In this document: positions 38,311 to 50,341 of the stretch, in pieces
Layout of the letters: every line of letters begins with the position of its first letter
How positions within the stretch are numbered: position 1 is the stretch's first letter
Assembly: GCA_002189035.1 (NCBI GenBank)
Contig: NEEC01000008.1
Location: 2,232,001-2,296,000, forward strand
DNA: 64,000 nt
From: Utricularia gibba
Lineage: Eukaryota > Streptophyta > Magnoliopsida > Lamiales > Lentibulariaceae
Reading direction: 5' to 3'
The notes under the pieces: model-generated
The model's database searches: none
Told to the model about the DNA's origin: nothing
What the model saw: the letters and a program-made list of their open reading frames with translations, nothing else
Translations under genes and position numbers: made by a program

Positions 38311-40021
38311 ATGTCGAGGCGAGCGCTTCCGATCATCAATCGGATTCTATGTTCCGGCGGATCCAAGGCGCAGTCGCGATCCGTGACGTACATGCCTCGT
38401 CCGGGAGACGGAGCACCGCGCGCGGTGACTCTGATACCCGGAGATGGAGTGGGCCCGCTGGTAACCGGTGGCGTGGAACAGGTGATGGATGCTATGCACG
38501 CACCGGTTTACTTTGAGAAGTACGAGGTTTTTGGTGACATGAAGAACGTGCCGCCTGAGGTGATCGAATCGATTAAGAAGAATAAGGTTTGCTTGAAGGG
38601 AGGGCTGAGGACTCCCGTGGGTGGTGGTGTCAGCTCGCTGAATGTGGTGTTGAGAAGGGAGCTTGATCTTTATGCGTCACTGGTGCATTGCTTTAATTTG
38701 GATGGGTTGCCGACCCGGCATGAAAATGTGGATATTGTTGTGATTAGGGAGAACACTGAAGGAGAGTATTCGGGGCTCGAGCACGAGGTTGTCCCTGGAG
38801 TTGTAGAAAGCCTGAAGGTGTTTTTGATTCTTTTTACATACCGTGTCATGCATTGCTATATCTAGAAATTTCTACGAACTTACTCCAGTCGCTTATTATA
38901 CATGAAAAGGGGGTGTTTTATGATATAACGAGGCGATGGATGCCGCTATGTGCTGCTGTGGAGCATGTGATCAACCTCTTAGGCTGATCGAGAAATTTTA
39001 TTCCGTGGCTTTTTTCTTTGTTTTCGATCCATGACAACTTGAGATGCTTTGGTTATTTAGTAGTTCAGATACTCAGTATACCATGTGAATTATTTTCCTT
39101 CATAGGAATTTGCTCTTCTCCTTGCCATTGCTGCTTTTGATGTTTTTTTCCTGGATTTGTTCTAAAGCTCGCATACATTTTTATTGTTCTTGTCTGCTGT
39201 GTTTTCTCACGCTTGTGTTTATAGGTTATCACAAAGTTCTGCTCGGAGCGCATCGCACAGTATGCTTTTGAGTATGCATACCTTAACAACAGAAAGAAAG
39301 TGACTGCCGTGCACAAAGCAAACATTATGAAACTAGCAGATGGCTTATTTCTGGAATCTTGTCGTGAGGTTGCTAGCAAGTACCCCAGTATTCAGTATAA
39401 TGAGATGATAGTGGATAACTGCTCTATGCAACTCGTTTCTAAACCGGAGCAATTTGATGTCATGGTAAGACTGAATGTCACCAGAGTTATTAGCATTAGT
39501 GGGAATGTATCCTGGAAAAACAGATATGCTTATTTTTTTTCTTCTGATATTGAAGGTGACTCCAAATCTCTATGGGAATCTGGTTGCAAACACTGCTGCA
39601 GGTATTGCTGGTGGCACTGGCGTAATGCCTGGAGGTCTGTATCGTTTACCATTTAAGCCTTTCATAGTTGTCCAAAAATTCAATTCTGGTTTGGGATAAC
39701 GGTTTCCTTGTAGATTAGATTTTCTGAATAGTATATTCTGTTCCAGGAAATGTGGGCGCGGATCATGCCATTTTTGAGCAAGGTGCATCTGCGGGTAATG
39801 TTGGAAACGAAAATCTGGTGGAGCAAAAGAGAGCAAACCCAGTTGCCTTGCTACTATCTTCAGCTATGATGCTAAGACATTTGCAGTTCCCCTCGTTCGC
39901 TGATCGACTCGAGACTTCAGTTAAGCGAGTCATCGCTGAAGGCAAGTACCGTACCAAGGATCTTGGTGGAGAGAGCACTACCCAGCAAGTCGTGGATGCT
40001 GTCATTGCAAATCTCGATTAA
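38311..40021 (+). CDS. IDH1: NAD-dependent isocitrate dehydrogenase, regulatory subunit, mitochondrial
   Basis: Regulatory subunit of the heteromeric NAD-IDH that oxidises isocitrate to 2-oxoglutarate in the TCA cycle. Four exons: 38311-38817, 39225-39464, 39556-39634, 39747-40021; 1101 nt, 366 aa (family about 367). The Arg/Ser-rich start [20 protein letters not shown] suggests mitochondrial import. Motifs: [107 protein letters not shown] and the C-terminal [17 protein letters not shown]. The LRTPVGGG form, rather than the catalytic type, supports the regulatory class. Confidence 0.95.
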
Positions 40022-40418
40022 ACTCTCAAGCTGCCATGCATCTGAAATGCCCATTGGTGATTTTTTACCCCAAAGCCTTCATTTGTGCCTCATAAAGCAG
40101 CCTACTAGTTGATTTGAATCGGGATGAATAATTATGGTTGAGCACTTCATGTCTACGCATTTGACCTCAAGGGCAAATGCTGTTGTAGCTTCTCATCCAT
40201 TAGCTCAATTGTTTCCTGAAGTTACATGATACAGGATTCAATCCCATTCTTCTGCTATGTTCTCAGGCCATGGATTAGGCTGCAAAAATTACTAAAGCGG
40301 CATATATAAGCAGGAAGTTCGCACTTGGGGGAGCGATTATTAATGCAACCATATGAACGAACAAACCAACAGCCTCTACAGATTGAAAAAGATCAGAAAC
40401 ATGCTGTCTATGATCCAT
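40022..40418. other. Convergent 3' flanks, IDH1 and GPAT9
   Basis: 3' UTR of IDH1 followed by the 3' UTR of GPAT9. Nothing else is seen. Confidence 0.45.
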
Positions 40419-43076
40419 CTATTCCTTCAGGCTGCGAAGAACAGTGTCAGCAAAAGTTTGTTGCCTGCAAATAGACAGAACAGAGTGGACGAGAAAAGTT
40501 GTCATTCTAGCGCTGGAGCTTGTGTTTTGCCTCTAAAGACTACTTTTTTTTTAACAAAGGCCTGTGATGAGTGAAGGAAGCTTACTTGCGCTCACGAAGT
40601 TTTGGGCTAGGGCGTGAATACTTCAAGTATCCATCCCAGGGTACCTTCTTCAGTCCTGCTCTAACAGAGATGATGTCCCTCACCCTGAAAACGAAGATCC
40701 GATCATTACAGGGAACATAGAGGACAGCATGGCTTAATGTTCAAGGAGTGAAAACCTCTCAGCAAATTCAATTGGTGTTTCCCCAGGTTTCAGATTTTGA
40801 GGTTCCAGGTACCACACATCACAAACAACAGCCCAGGATGTCATAAGCTGTAGCAAATGCATTGTGAAGGACTGCCTGCAAACACAGATATGTAAGAGGG
40901 TGAACACCAAGACTGCACTGGGATCACTTATCTAGGTGGACAGCACCTTCGGCTGTTCCAAAATGCATCAACAAAGATCTTGTTGTACTTGATTGCGATT
41001 GGACAAACAGTGCAGTCTAACTCAAATGCACCCTACAACCACAGAAAAATAGAGATATTGACAAAATAAAAGGCCGACAGGGTGAGGACTCTGTGAAGAT
41101 TAGCACAACAACAGTCAAATCCTGTGGAAGGAAGCTGTATAACAATCATGAATCAGCAGCTTAGTTTTATTCGTTGCAGAAACACCTGAGCATATGGTTT
41201 GCCAACAATGATATGATTAACTGTGAAGAGTTATTCAAAATGACGTTTTTTTAATCAAAGCAAGTAATCAAACGTCAGGTTTCCAGGGATCACAGCAGTA
41301 TCTGGTATTAATAGAGGCAAGTCAAAGAAACCTTCTTAAACATCACAGTGTAATGGTTGTTCACACAAGTTCCCTCCGGGAATATAAGAAGAGGGTTATT
41401 GTCAGCTCCATTTACATGTTCTCTCAGCCTGCAAATAAATAACAAAGCACATGGGACAATTACAAATCGAAGAGCATAACATTGCTTCTCATAGTGAAAA
41501 AAAAGACGAACTTTTTGGCAACAATCTCACGGTCCGTCGCTTCTGAACGGTTAAACCAGATACACCCAAGACTATCCAAAATAGTTGTTTGCAACAACCC
41601 TGAGAATAAGTAAGATGCTTTGTTCCCATAGGAAGTAGAAGTGGAATACAATCACTCGTTCCAAGAAAAAATGAAAGTTTACTAAGAAACCAATTCATAC
41701 AAAGAACTTACCAACCCACCCGGGATGTTTTTGCATAATCACTGCAAAAGCAGTCATTTGTTCCAATACAATGAAGTCGATCATGGATGTGTGATTTGCC
41801 ACAAATACCTGAAGACATCATTTCAGTGTTCTAAACTGGAAGACATACATGAGAGAAACTGAAAGACCACCTGTTTCGGTCGCATGCTTGGCCTTGGGCC
41901 ATGATACTTGACAACTCCGGTCCAGGATGCTACGAAAAAGCTGCAAATTAACTCCACCAGGCCTCTCTGAAAATGGTGAAGAAAAATGTGAGTAACAAAT
42001 AAAGATGAGAAACGAAAAGAATGCAGATAGTTTAAGGACTTCCTGTTAGGAAGGTTACTGAAACGCTGATACTTTCTCACATCAGAAGCAAAAATAAACA
42101 AGCTAAAATCAGAATATAAATACTTGAGAAGCAATCTGAAAAACATACCTCCAATCTTTTCCTCAACTTGTCATGCCCCTTCAATAAGAAATGGACAGGA
42201 AAATAGGCGGACAAAAATATAATCCATCCCACTGTCAAAACTATTACCCTAAATATGAAGGAGAGCATCTCAATATATGCACAAAAGCACTTCTAACAAT
42301 TAAAAACAAAATTTGAAGTATATAATGAAATTGCATGCTCACATCCAGAAACAACAGTACACAGAAAGATTGTTCAAGACTTCATATGCCCTTACCCTGT
42401 CATGCATGTTTTTCAAGGGATGACACCACAAGGCCAGTTCACTTGGCTTAATGTTCTCGAGAAATATCAAAGTGGTGACGAGTTTTAAACTAGGCAATAA
42501 TTTTCGCATACCCTCACCTTGCTGGGAATAGAATCCCATATCTGAAAACAACACCAAAGCACCACAATGGAAACAAGTATATGTTCCAATTCCAGGGTTC
42601 AGGAGAATTTGACTTGAAACATCTAGTAAAAGAGTCCTGTCAATGAAGGATGAGAAAGGATAAATAAACGGCATCGATCATTCAAAAAAGGAAAGCAGAT
42701 CAGAAAATGAAGAACAACAATGCAACTTTCTTAAATCCTTGCTCCATGTTGAACTCAATTTAGGGCTGAAACATCACACCCATGACAAAAAACCTCGAAA
42801 ATAGAAACTCACATCCACAATGGCACCAGCTGCTTCAGTAAGAGTCGGCGAAATATCAAGCAAATCACGCCTGAAACACAAATGACATTTTATTTCAATC
42901 TCAACCCGACAAAACTGAATCAACAAATAACCAATAAAGCAGGGGAAAAAGAAAACTTACAGGCGGAGCTTGCCATGCGGCTCTTGAATTGAATCAGACG
43001 GCAGATAGTCCTCAATATTAGGGCGATCCAAATCCAGCTCGGAGCTAGAGGCGTTGAGATTACTCATTTCATCCAT
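40419..43076 (-). CDS. GPAT9: ER glycerol-3-phosphate acyltransferase 9
   Basis: Membrane acyltransferase that makes lysophosphatidic acid, the first step of ER glycerolipid and oil synthesis. Twelve exons: 42961-43076, 42813-42870, 42518-42636, 42149-42248, 41871-41966, 41712-41808, 41512-41599, 41332-41428, 40947-41032, 40756-40875, 40586-40684, 40419-40464; 1122 nt, 373 aa (family about 376). It has hydrophobic segments near residues 90-140 (WNIYLFPLWCFGVVF, GWIIFLSAYFPVHFLL). Acyltransferase motifs: VANHTSMIDFIVLEQM (NHxxxxD), GCIWFNRSEATDRE, PLLIFPEGTCVNNHYTVMF and VCPIAIKYNKIFVDAFWNS. The C-terminus LKKVPWDGYLKYSRPSPK is typical. Every junction keeps frame, including the short last exon. 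Confidence 0.95.
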
Positions 43077-43601
43077 CCCAATCGATGCTTCTCGCACCGG
43101 CGTCTTCGCTGCTTCCACAGTCTCCCGGAAAAGAATCTACACGGCGGCAGACCACAAACTACACAACGCAATCATCCATCATCATTTCTATAGTTTTTAA
43201 TTGCTATAAATCTACAATACTCCCTCCAGTCAACTACACCAAACCAGCCGTGTGCATAATTATCTTTATTACAATTTTTTTATCTTAAAATTTCTATCCA
43301 GAGTCAAATTTGGGCCATTTCACATGTGGGCTTAGCCCATAGAACCCAACAACAAGATACTAAAATTGAAGGAAGAAAATCTTAGGGACCAATTAGAAAA
43401 TATCTTTGGAGAAAAATTTATTCTTATTATAATTTATTTGGATAAATAAAATTATATTAAAGTGCATTTCTGGTTAAAATTGGTTTAGAGAAAAAAAAAA
43501 CTATGAACTACTCTCACAAACAAATAGTTCTTCGTTTCAAAACAATTTATCTATATTTTAATTTGTAAATCAATAATTTTAATGATATTTCATATTAATT
43601 A

Positions 43602-43639
<38 letters not shown>

Positions 43640-44023
43640 TAGATTAATGTTAATAATTTTATGTAAAATGAAAAAAAATAATATAAAACTTAAAATAGAT
43701 AATATCGTATAAGATGGATGTAGATAGTGAGATAATGTTATATTAAATGTAATTTAAAAGTATCTAGTAAAACAATGATTTGAACACATTTTCTATATTA
43801 CATCAATCAAATCCGGGGATCAGAATTGAGGACAACAACCAACAAGAAAACGCCAAATACGCTATAGAGATCTCAATCTCCTTCATCCAATCACAACGAG
43901 AAATCATCCTTCCATATCACTATTGTATGCAGCACAGTTCAAGCTCCATTCGTCTTCTTTTCGGAACTTGGGAGTTCCCTTTCAAGCCCTTGAAGAGCTT
44001 TGTGTAAGCAGGGGCCAGTGGAA
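43077..44023. other. Divergent intergenic region with TA microsatellite
   Basis: It contains the GPAT9 leader, GGGCC/GGGCTTAGCCC motifs at 43311-43340, very AT-rich DNA with a TA repeat (43606-43635), and the monooxygenase leader (about 43930-44023). Confidence 0.5.
43606..43635. repeat. (TA)n microsatellite
   Basis: About 15 uninterrupted TA units in AT-rich intergenic DNA. Confidence 0.9.
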
Positions 44024-45653
44024 ATGGAGGAAGTAGTGATAATCGGCGCCGGAGTTGCCGGGTTGGCTGCATCTCTGGGTCTTCACAGGTATTCCGAGAT
44101 GGGGATTCCGTGTAGTTTCCCCCCTCAAAGGTATAAAGCTTGTGTTTTGTCGTCACAGATTGGGAATCCGAAGCTTGGTTCTCGAGTCCGCCGACAGCCT
44201 TCGGGTCACCGGCTCCGCATTCGGGCTGTGGAACAATGCTTGGAAAGCAGTAGATGTGTTGAGTATTGGAGACAGTCTTCGTTGCAAATACACAAAGTTG
44301 CATAGGTAAGAAAAAGAAGCCAACTCAAGCGCTCATTCTGTACTGACTTGTGTTCCCCTTATCCCCAACTTTGTGTTTCACTGCAGCCTCGAGACCTTCT
44401 CAATAAAAACAGGGCTTAGAACCTCAGAACAAGTCTTCGAACCACAAGACTCAAGGTCTGTTAGTGCTCATATATTCGCCTTATACTCTTTCTGAACAAC
44501 CCCATTCTGCATATCTGTAATGATAGATATAGTTGAATCTGAGTTTCTGAGAGGTATGACATGCATCAGGAATGACTATGAGGTTAGGTGTGTGAACAGA
44601 AGAGTGCTTCTTGAGACAATGTTGAATGAACTCCCACAAAACTCTGTTAGATACTCCTCCAAAGTTGTAAACATTGAAACCGATGGTGAGTTAAAGTCAC
44701 TTCATCTTGCTGATGGAACATCCATAAGAGCTAAGGTAATGTTCACAGACGAAAAGCAAAAGCAGTAGGATTTCAGTGTGTTGGATGAGAATGGTAGTAT
44801 TTTTGTGACTAGGTGGTGGTTGGAGCGGATGGGGTCAATTCTGTGGTGGCCAAGTTTCTAGGCTTGACCAAGCCGCGGTTCGTGGGGCGGTCCGAGATAA
44901 GAGGCATGGTCTGGTTCGAGGATGGCCATGGCTTTGAGCCAAAATTCATGAAGTTCATAGGGGATGAGGGTATCTACTACGGCATCTTCCCCTGTGATGA
45001 CTACTCAGTTTACTGGTTCTTCAACTTCATTCCATCTGCACAAGGTAATCACCATTCCCACATCTCAGTGAGCTCCAATCTGTTCCTAATCCAACAACTT
45101 CTGTGGCAGATGAAGAAGAATTGAGACACGATGCATCCAAAATGAAGCAATACATAACCAGAAGACTAGGAAAAGTCCCCAAAAGATCCGGGACACGTTC
45201 GAAAAGACAGACAAGGATCTCATTTCATACGCATCACTGAGGTACAGGCCATCATGGGAGCTCCTCCGGCCCAGCCTATTCAAGGACAACATATGCGTGA
45301 TCGGAGATGCACTGCATCCAATGACGCCCGACATAGGCCAAGGCGCGTGCTTGTCCCTCGAAGACGGCGTGGTGGTGGCGAGGGTCTTGGGCGAGGCGAT
45401 GAAGGTGGAGGATCACGGCGGCCGGAGAATCGGAGCTGGGCTGGAGAAGCTTGCACGGGAGAAGCGATGGAGGTGGTTCGGGCTGGTGAGCTTAGCCTAC
45501 CTGGTTGGATGGATGGAGGCAAGTGACGAAATGCTGATCAAATTTCTGAAGAAATTCACCAGGTGGTTGGTCGGTACAGCGATTTACAGGATCACAATGT
45601 ATGACTGCGGTAAGCTAGCTGGGAGCGGTCTGATTTCCGGGTCGGGTATGTAG
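44024..45653 (+). CDS. FAD-dependent monooxygenase (MO1/zeaxanthin epoxidase-like), apparent frameshift
   Basis: Flavoprotein hydroxylase of the PHBH/zeaxanthin-epoxidase-like family; the substrate is unknown. Six exons: 44024-44088, 44159-44305, 44387-44455, 44552-44735, 44813-45044, 45110-45653. Rossmann FAD motif VVIIGAGVAGLAASLGLHR at the N-terminus; LVLESADSLRVTGSAFGLWN; EVRCVNRRVLLETMLNELP; VVVGADGVNSVVAKFLGL (the DG motif); and ICVIGDALHPMTPDIGQGAC (the GD motif plus active-site region). No plastid transit peptide or FHA domain, so it is not zeaxanthin epoxidase itself. The frame is good to GKVPK at about 45184, then shifts by one base at CCCCAAAA (45177-45184). The downstream frame, from IRDTF through the GD motif to the stop, is intact. 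With one more base the length is 413 aa. Confidence 0.9.
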
Positions 45654-46075
45654 ATTTGACCCGTGTAAAAAAATAAATGTAATATTTTATTCCAAATTCT
45701 GGAACAATATATAAAATAATATTATTATATATGATAAATATATTTAAATAAATAAAAAATAAAATTCATTTAATATTTGATCAAACTAATGTATTATACA
45801 ATAAACATATGTTTAGGAAATCATTTATTAATTAAATAATATTGACTAAAATTTTCCCTGGGCCTAAACAGGAGGATGGGCCTGTGGCTTGTCTCAGGCC
45901 CAACTTTTTGTAAACGTACGGCTTGCTTGTCCCTCAGGACTGAGGAATTCCATTTCCCATTCCTTCGTCATCACGCGCCAACGATTCTATTTGGATTTGA
46001 TGGCATACGGTGCTCTATTGAAGAAGGAATTATTGGATTAGGAACATTGTCGCCGGAAGTTGGGAGGTTTCGGCC
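45654..46075. other. Intergenic, PI synthase promoter
   Basis: 3' flank of the monooxygenase, an AT-rich spacer, then GGGCCTA/GGGCCT/GGCCCAA motifs at 45860-45903 (site II-like) upstream of PI synthase. Confidence 0.45.
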
Positions 46076-47742
46076 ATGGCGGAGAGATCTCGGCCCATCA
46101 GTACCTCGACAGTGTACCTCTACGTGCCCAACATAATTGGTAACATTCGCTTCCATTCCTTCGTCTTTTAGCTGTTCTGTGTGTGAAGAAAAGCATGGGG
46201 TGCTGATGGTTGATTGATTTTCCAGGATATGCTCGAATTCTGCTGAATTGCGTTGCTTTTTCCGTGTGCTTCAGGAATAAGTATCTTTTCTGTTTTCTGT
46301 ATCTTGTTAGGTGAGGATCATTTTGCATCAAGAAGTTTTTGTCGCTCTTTTTTTTGGACATTTCCTTATTTTCTTGTGGGGGGTCATTGTTTCAGTTTTG
46401 TATGTGATGCGGTGGATGGTTGGTTCGCTCGAAAACTAAATCAAGGTTAAGTTTACCGCTTAGACTCATCAAACAGATACTATTCCAAAAGTTGTCTTAA
46501 GTAAAATACGAGTGTCTTCCTCATAGATTGAATATCACTAATTTTTTAGATGATGTAATCTATCCTATGTTTTCTTGTAACTGCAACATCTCATTATTCC
46601 AATATATAGCTTTTTTGGTTGCTCCTTGTTTTCAGTTTCAACATTTGGAGCTGTTTTGGACATGGTCACAGACAGGTCTTTTTTTTTCTAAATGTATAAT
46701 TTTTCTTGGCTTACCAGTTATTTTTCTTGGATATTCATCTGGCTTATCCCTCGCTATAGTACAGGATAAGCACTACTTGTCTGCTGGTTATTCTGTCGCA
46801 AGTTTACAGGTTGATTCTTCGAGATTGCTTTTCCTATCAGTGCGTTTGTATAGGTTTTCTTTTTCACTCTATGTTTTTGCAGGCCTGGGCTGATATTCTT
46901 ATCATTGATCGCATTAGATATAGCTAGCCATTGGTTTCAGATGTATAGGTGCTCCATCATTCTGGATTTCATTGCACTGAGTTATTGCCTTTTAAACATC
47001 TATAGCGTTGACATTGGCATCATTCTTTTGTATTCAGCTCTTTCCTGGCGGGCAAGAGTAGCCATAAAGATGTTACCGATAGCAAAATCTGGCTTTTTAA
47101 ACTTTATTATGGGAACCGGAAATTCATGGCTTACTGCTGTGTGTCCTGCGAGGTTTAATTTCCATGTTCCATTTTTCTCTTCAATCTCAAGCCCACCCTC
47201 TCACCTTTTTTCTCCTTTGCAATCTGGTTTTTAATGAATCAGTTTTCCAGGTCCTATACCTTCTGTTATTCCTCCTGTCAAAGAATCAAACTCAGTGTGT
47301 AACAGATGTTAGTTTTCTTTACATGATAGCCTTTATTTCTCACAGATTACTCCAAGGTTTCTGTTTACTACCCATATCCTTTTTTCATCAGGCTTTTCTG
47401 AATGCCGCAAGTCAAAGCTGGCTATATTTAGTTTTACTTTCTGCCAGTCTTCTTGGCTGGATTATCAAGCAGTTGGTTAATGTCATTCAGGTGGAGTGTC
47501 TTCACCTATAATGCTCAGCATTTTTCAGTGTTCTTCACCGGAACTCTTGAAGCTATTTTAGCATGTGCTCTACAAATAAACCTAAAGCTTGTGTGCAGTC
47601 ACCTCCTAAAAGAAATGCCTTTTCCATCTTCTTCCCTGTGTTTTGGTTTCACTGAAGCGTCATAACCACACTTGTTTTATGATACCAGATGAAGGCAGCT
47701 GCAGATGCCTGTGCCATGTATGACATTTCGAAGAAGCTGTAG
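46076..47742 (+). CDS. PIS1: Phosphatidylinositol synthase
   Basis: ER membrane enzyme joining CDP-diacylglycerol and myo-inositol to make phosphatidylinositol. Ten exons: 46076-46139, 46226-46310, 46396-46445, 46636-46675, 46765-46809, 46883-46948, 47038-47152, 47251-47307, 47392-47490, 47689-47742; 675 nt, 224 aa (family about 227). The CDP-alcohol phosphotransferase signature spans exons 3 and 4: CDAVDGWFARKLNQ followed by VSTFGAVLDMVTDR, with all catalytic Asp residues present. Several membrane segments follow (GLIFLSLIALDIASHWFQMY, EVLYLLLFLLSKNQTQ, LVLLSASLLGWIIKQLVNVI). The exon 5 acceptor is GTACAG at 46764, chosen because it restores the TDR arginine. The exon 8 donor could also be six bases earlier. 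Confidence 0.93.
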
Positions 47743-48623
47743 TATGCTACATGTGTGTCATGTGCAAATGTGATGGATCCATGTCATGTTTCTGTTTTCC
47801 TTTTTTTGGGATATCATCACAGTTTCACGATGAGTTTTCCTGGCCGGCCGTTTTGTGTGAAATGTGTCTCCTTGGCATAGTATCTGAAATTGCTCTACTA
47901 AGTGATTAGTGAAAACTTTTCTGGTCAACTAACGTTGTAGTTCTAAAATAAATATTATTTTGATTACAAAGTAACTTAGAACTAAAAATAGGAATTTAAA
48001 TATTCTATAATTTTTGAGAAATGTTATTTTGATAGGTATGTTTTAGTTAATCTAACCTTCAAATGTTTTAAGAGGATCTTTATTCGTTTTCTGAAATATT
48101 GATATGACATTTTCTGAAATGAGTAAATTTGTTTTTCATTTTTTTCGGAAATGAAAATGAGGAAACATGATTTTATTCTGGAAATGATTTAAAATATAAT
48201 TTATAATATTTATTTTAATATTAAGATTTTTAGAAATTGATACAAACGTAACGAAAATTTAATAAATGAAATTTAATAACTCAATTTTCAGAAATTTCAT
48301 GTTAATATTTTTAAAAATGAATAAAGATGTTCTAAAGTAATTGATATTGAAATTTGATATTTTTCAAATTTTAAAATATGTAAATCTCATTTTTTTTGAA
48401 AGATATTAATAAATTGTATGTAAATCTTTTATGAAATTTTTGGAATATATTTTACTATATTTTTAATAGTGAAACAGAAATATATCTAAGATAACAAGAA
48501 CAACAAATACGATTCGAGATATTTTATTTTTTAAATATCTTATTATCTTGGAAAATATATTTTCTAGCTTATCTTTTTTGTTTTGTTTCCAAAATTATGA
48601 TAATGAATTTCTCCCCCACCTAT

Positions 48624-48630
48624 TATAAAT
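48624..48630 (+). promoter_or_regulatory. TATA box of SKP1
   Basis: TATAAAT, 90 nt upstream of the ATG. Confidence 0.6.
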
Positions 48631-48697
48631 TGGCCTCGGTTTTTCAATTGGGGGTGGAAGAGGTAGAGTCTAGGGATTTCCAAATTCTCCAAGCTTT

Positions 48698-48705
48698 TAG
48701 GGTTT
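48698..48705 (-). promoter_or_regulatory. Telo-box in SKP1 leader
   Basis: TAGGGTTT on the plus strand (AAACCCTA on the minus) just upstream of the SKP1 start codon. Confidence 0.45.
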
Positions 48706-48719
48706 GTGAAGAGGGAGCA

Positions 48720-49612
48720 ATGTCGTCGACAGATGCCGCGTCGCAGAAGATGATCCATCTGAGGAGTTCCGATGGGGAATCCTTTAGGGTTGAGGAAATT
48801 GTGGCGCTCGAATCGCAGACCATCCGACACATGATTGAGGATGGCTGCGCTGACAACGTTATTCCGCTGCCCAACGTCACCGCTAAGATCCTCGCGAAGG
48901 TGATTGAGTATTGCAAGCGTCATGTGGAGGCGGCGGCGAAGGCTGCCGAGGGAGGCGTCTCCGCGGGGGAGAGAGTCAATGATGATGAATTAAAGGCTTT
49001 CGATGCGGACTTCGTTAAGGTTGACCAGGGGACGCTGTTTGACCTGATTTTGGTACGCCTCTTTTCACTTTTCACGTTATTACCGTCTTGGTTACATCTC
49101 TTTTGTGGTTTCTTGCTGTCGACTTCCTTGTGATGGTTTTTTCCGTTCAGTCAATGAGTTTATAATGCATATACTTATTCGGCATTGGGAAAAAGGGGGT
49201 TTATTCTGGATGTGAAGGGTTCATGTGCTCTTGCCTTGATTAAGAAGAAGCAAACCATGGTGTTTCCATTAATTGAACAGTTTTAGTTAGTTCCAAAGTA
49301 TTCCTTCTACCCAGGCATTGATATCTCTCAGCACTCTTCCCGGGCACTGATTGTTGTTTTTCTTCGTTGGGAGTTCACTACTTTTGTTTTCACATCTTCC
49401 TTTCCGCATATAATCCTTCTCTGACTTTCCATAATCAGGCTGCCAACTACCTGAACATCAAGAGCTTGCTTGACCTTACCTGCCAAACCGTGGCCGACAT
49501 GATCAAGGGGAAGACTCCAGAGGAGATCCGAAAGACCTTTAACATCAAGAACGACTTCACCCCGGAGGAGGAAGAGGAGGTTCGCCGGGAGAACGCGTGG
49601 GCCTTCGAATGA
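48720..49612 (+). CDS. SKP1: SKP1-like protein (SCF ubiquitin ligase adaptor)
   Basis: Adaptor linking F-box proteins to CUL1 in SCF E3 ligases. Two exons: 48720-49052 and 49439-49612; 507 nt, 168 aa. The N-terminal POZ-type domain reads [40 protein letters not shown] and [15 protein letters not shown]. The C-terminal Skp1 domain has [40 protein letters not shown] and ends RRENAWAFE, the conserved F-box-contacting tail. The intron lies at FDLIL/AANYL, the usual place in plant SKP1 genes. The first Met is the MSSTDAAS one at 48720. Confidence 0.97.
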
Positions 49613-50341
49613 TGATCAAGAAACCTCTCCTTCAATCCCCTTCTACCGTCAAGCTCTCAGACATTTATGGTTTAAGTAGTAGATACCTATTGTCTCGTTC
49701 TTCCCCTCGTCCTGGAAACTTGTCTATCTCTTAAGATTGCCACTGTCTCCCAGTCACATCCGATTCCTCTTCTCTTCAACACTTTAAATATCATATAAAT
49801 ATTTTAAAAGAATATAAATTTAAAAATAATTTTTTCCCTTTTTGCTTAGGTTTGAAAGAGGGTGAATTAGGAATCAAACATATGATGACTAAGTAGGGTA
49901 GAATCTAGAGTACATGAAACGAGGAATCCGGTTGTTTTTTTCACGTGGTGCCTTGCTTTATTCGACCAATCCCCCTCAACATGCACTTGTCTCCCACCCC
50001 TTTACTTAATGTGCAGATTAGATAGCTCCCTAATCATAATTAAATTATTCATCTATTAGCACAATATCACTGTCACGCTATGCCTGATTTTGGAATAATT
50101 TATGACTATAATCATATGTTATACGACGGGCATGGTATTCGCGTCGATGTCTGTGTTCTGATCATGGTAGGTGTTTAATGTTGTTTTAAAATGCTGAGAA
50201 ATAAATGATTTTTTTTTATTTTAAATGAGAATTTATTTATCTGCGGTGATGGGATGATTTGATTCCGAGATTGCCCCTAGGAGAGCTCTATAAAGAGAGA
50301 CGTTAACGAGAGACGGGCTGCCGGACTTGTAGAGCAAGGAG
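49613..50341. other. Intergenic, PIP2 promoter
   Basis: SKP1 3' UTR to about 49850, mixed AT-rich DNA, then the PIP2 core promoter (TATAAAG 50289-50295). No other gene. Confidence 0.45.
50289..50295 (+). promoter_or_regulatory. TATA box of PIP2
   Basis: TATAAAG, 53 nt upstream of the ATG. Confidence 0.7.

Larger units (their letters stand above)
47743..48719. other. AT-rich intergenic DNA, SKP1 promoter
   Basis: 3' flank of PI synthase to about 47900, AT-rich DNA 47940-48600 with no gene, then the SKP1 core promoter (TATAAAT at 48624-48630) and leader with a telo-box (48698-48705, reverse). Confidence 0.5.
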
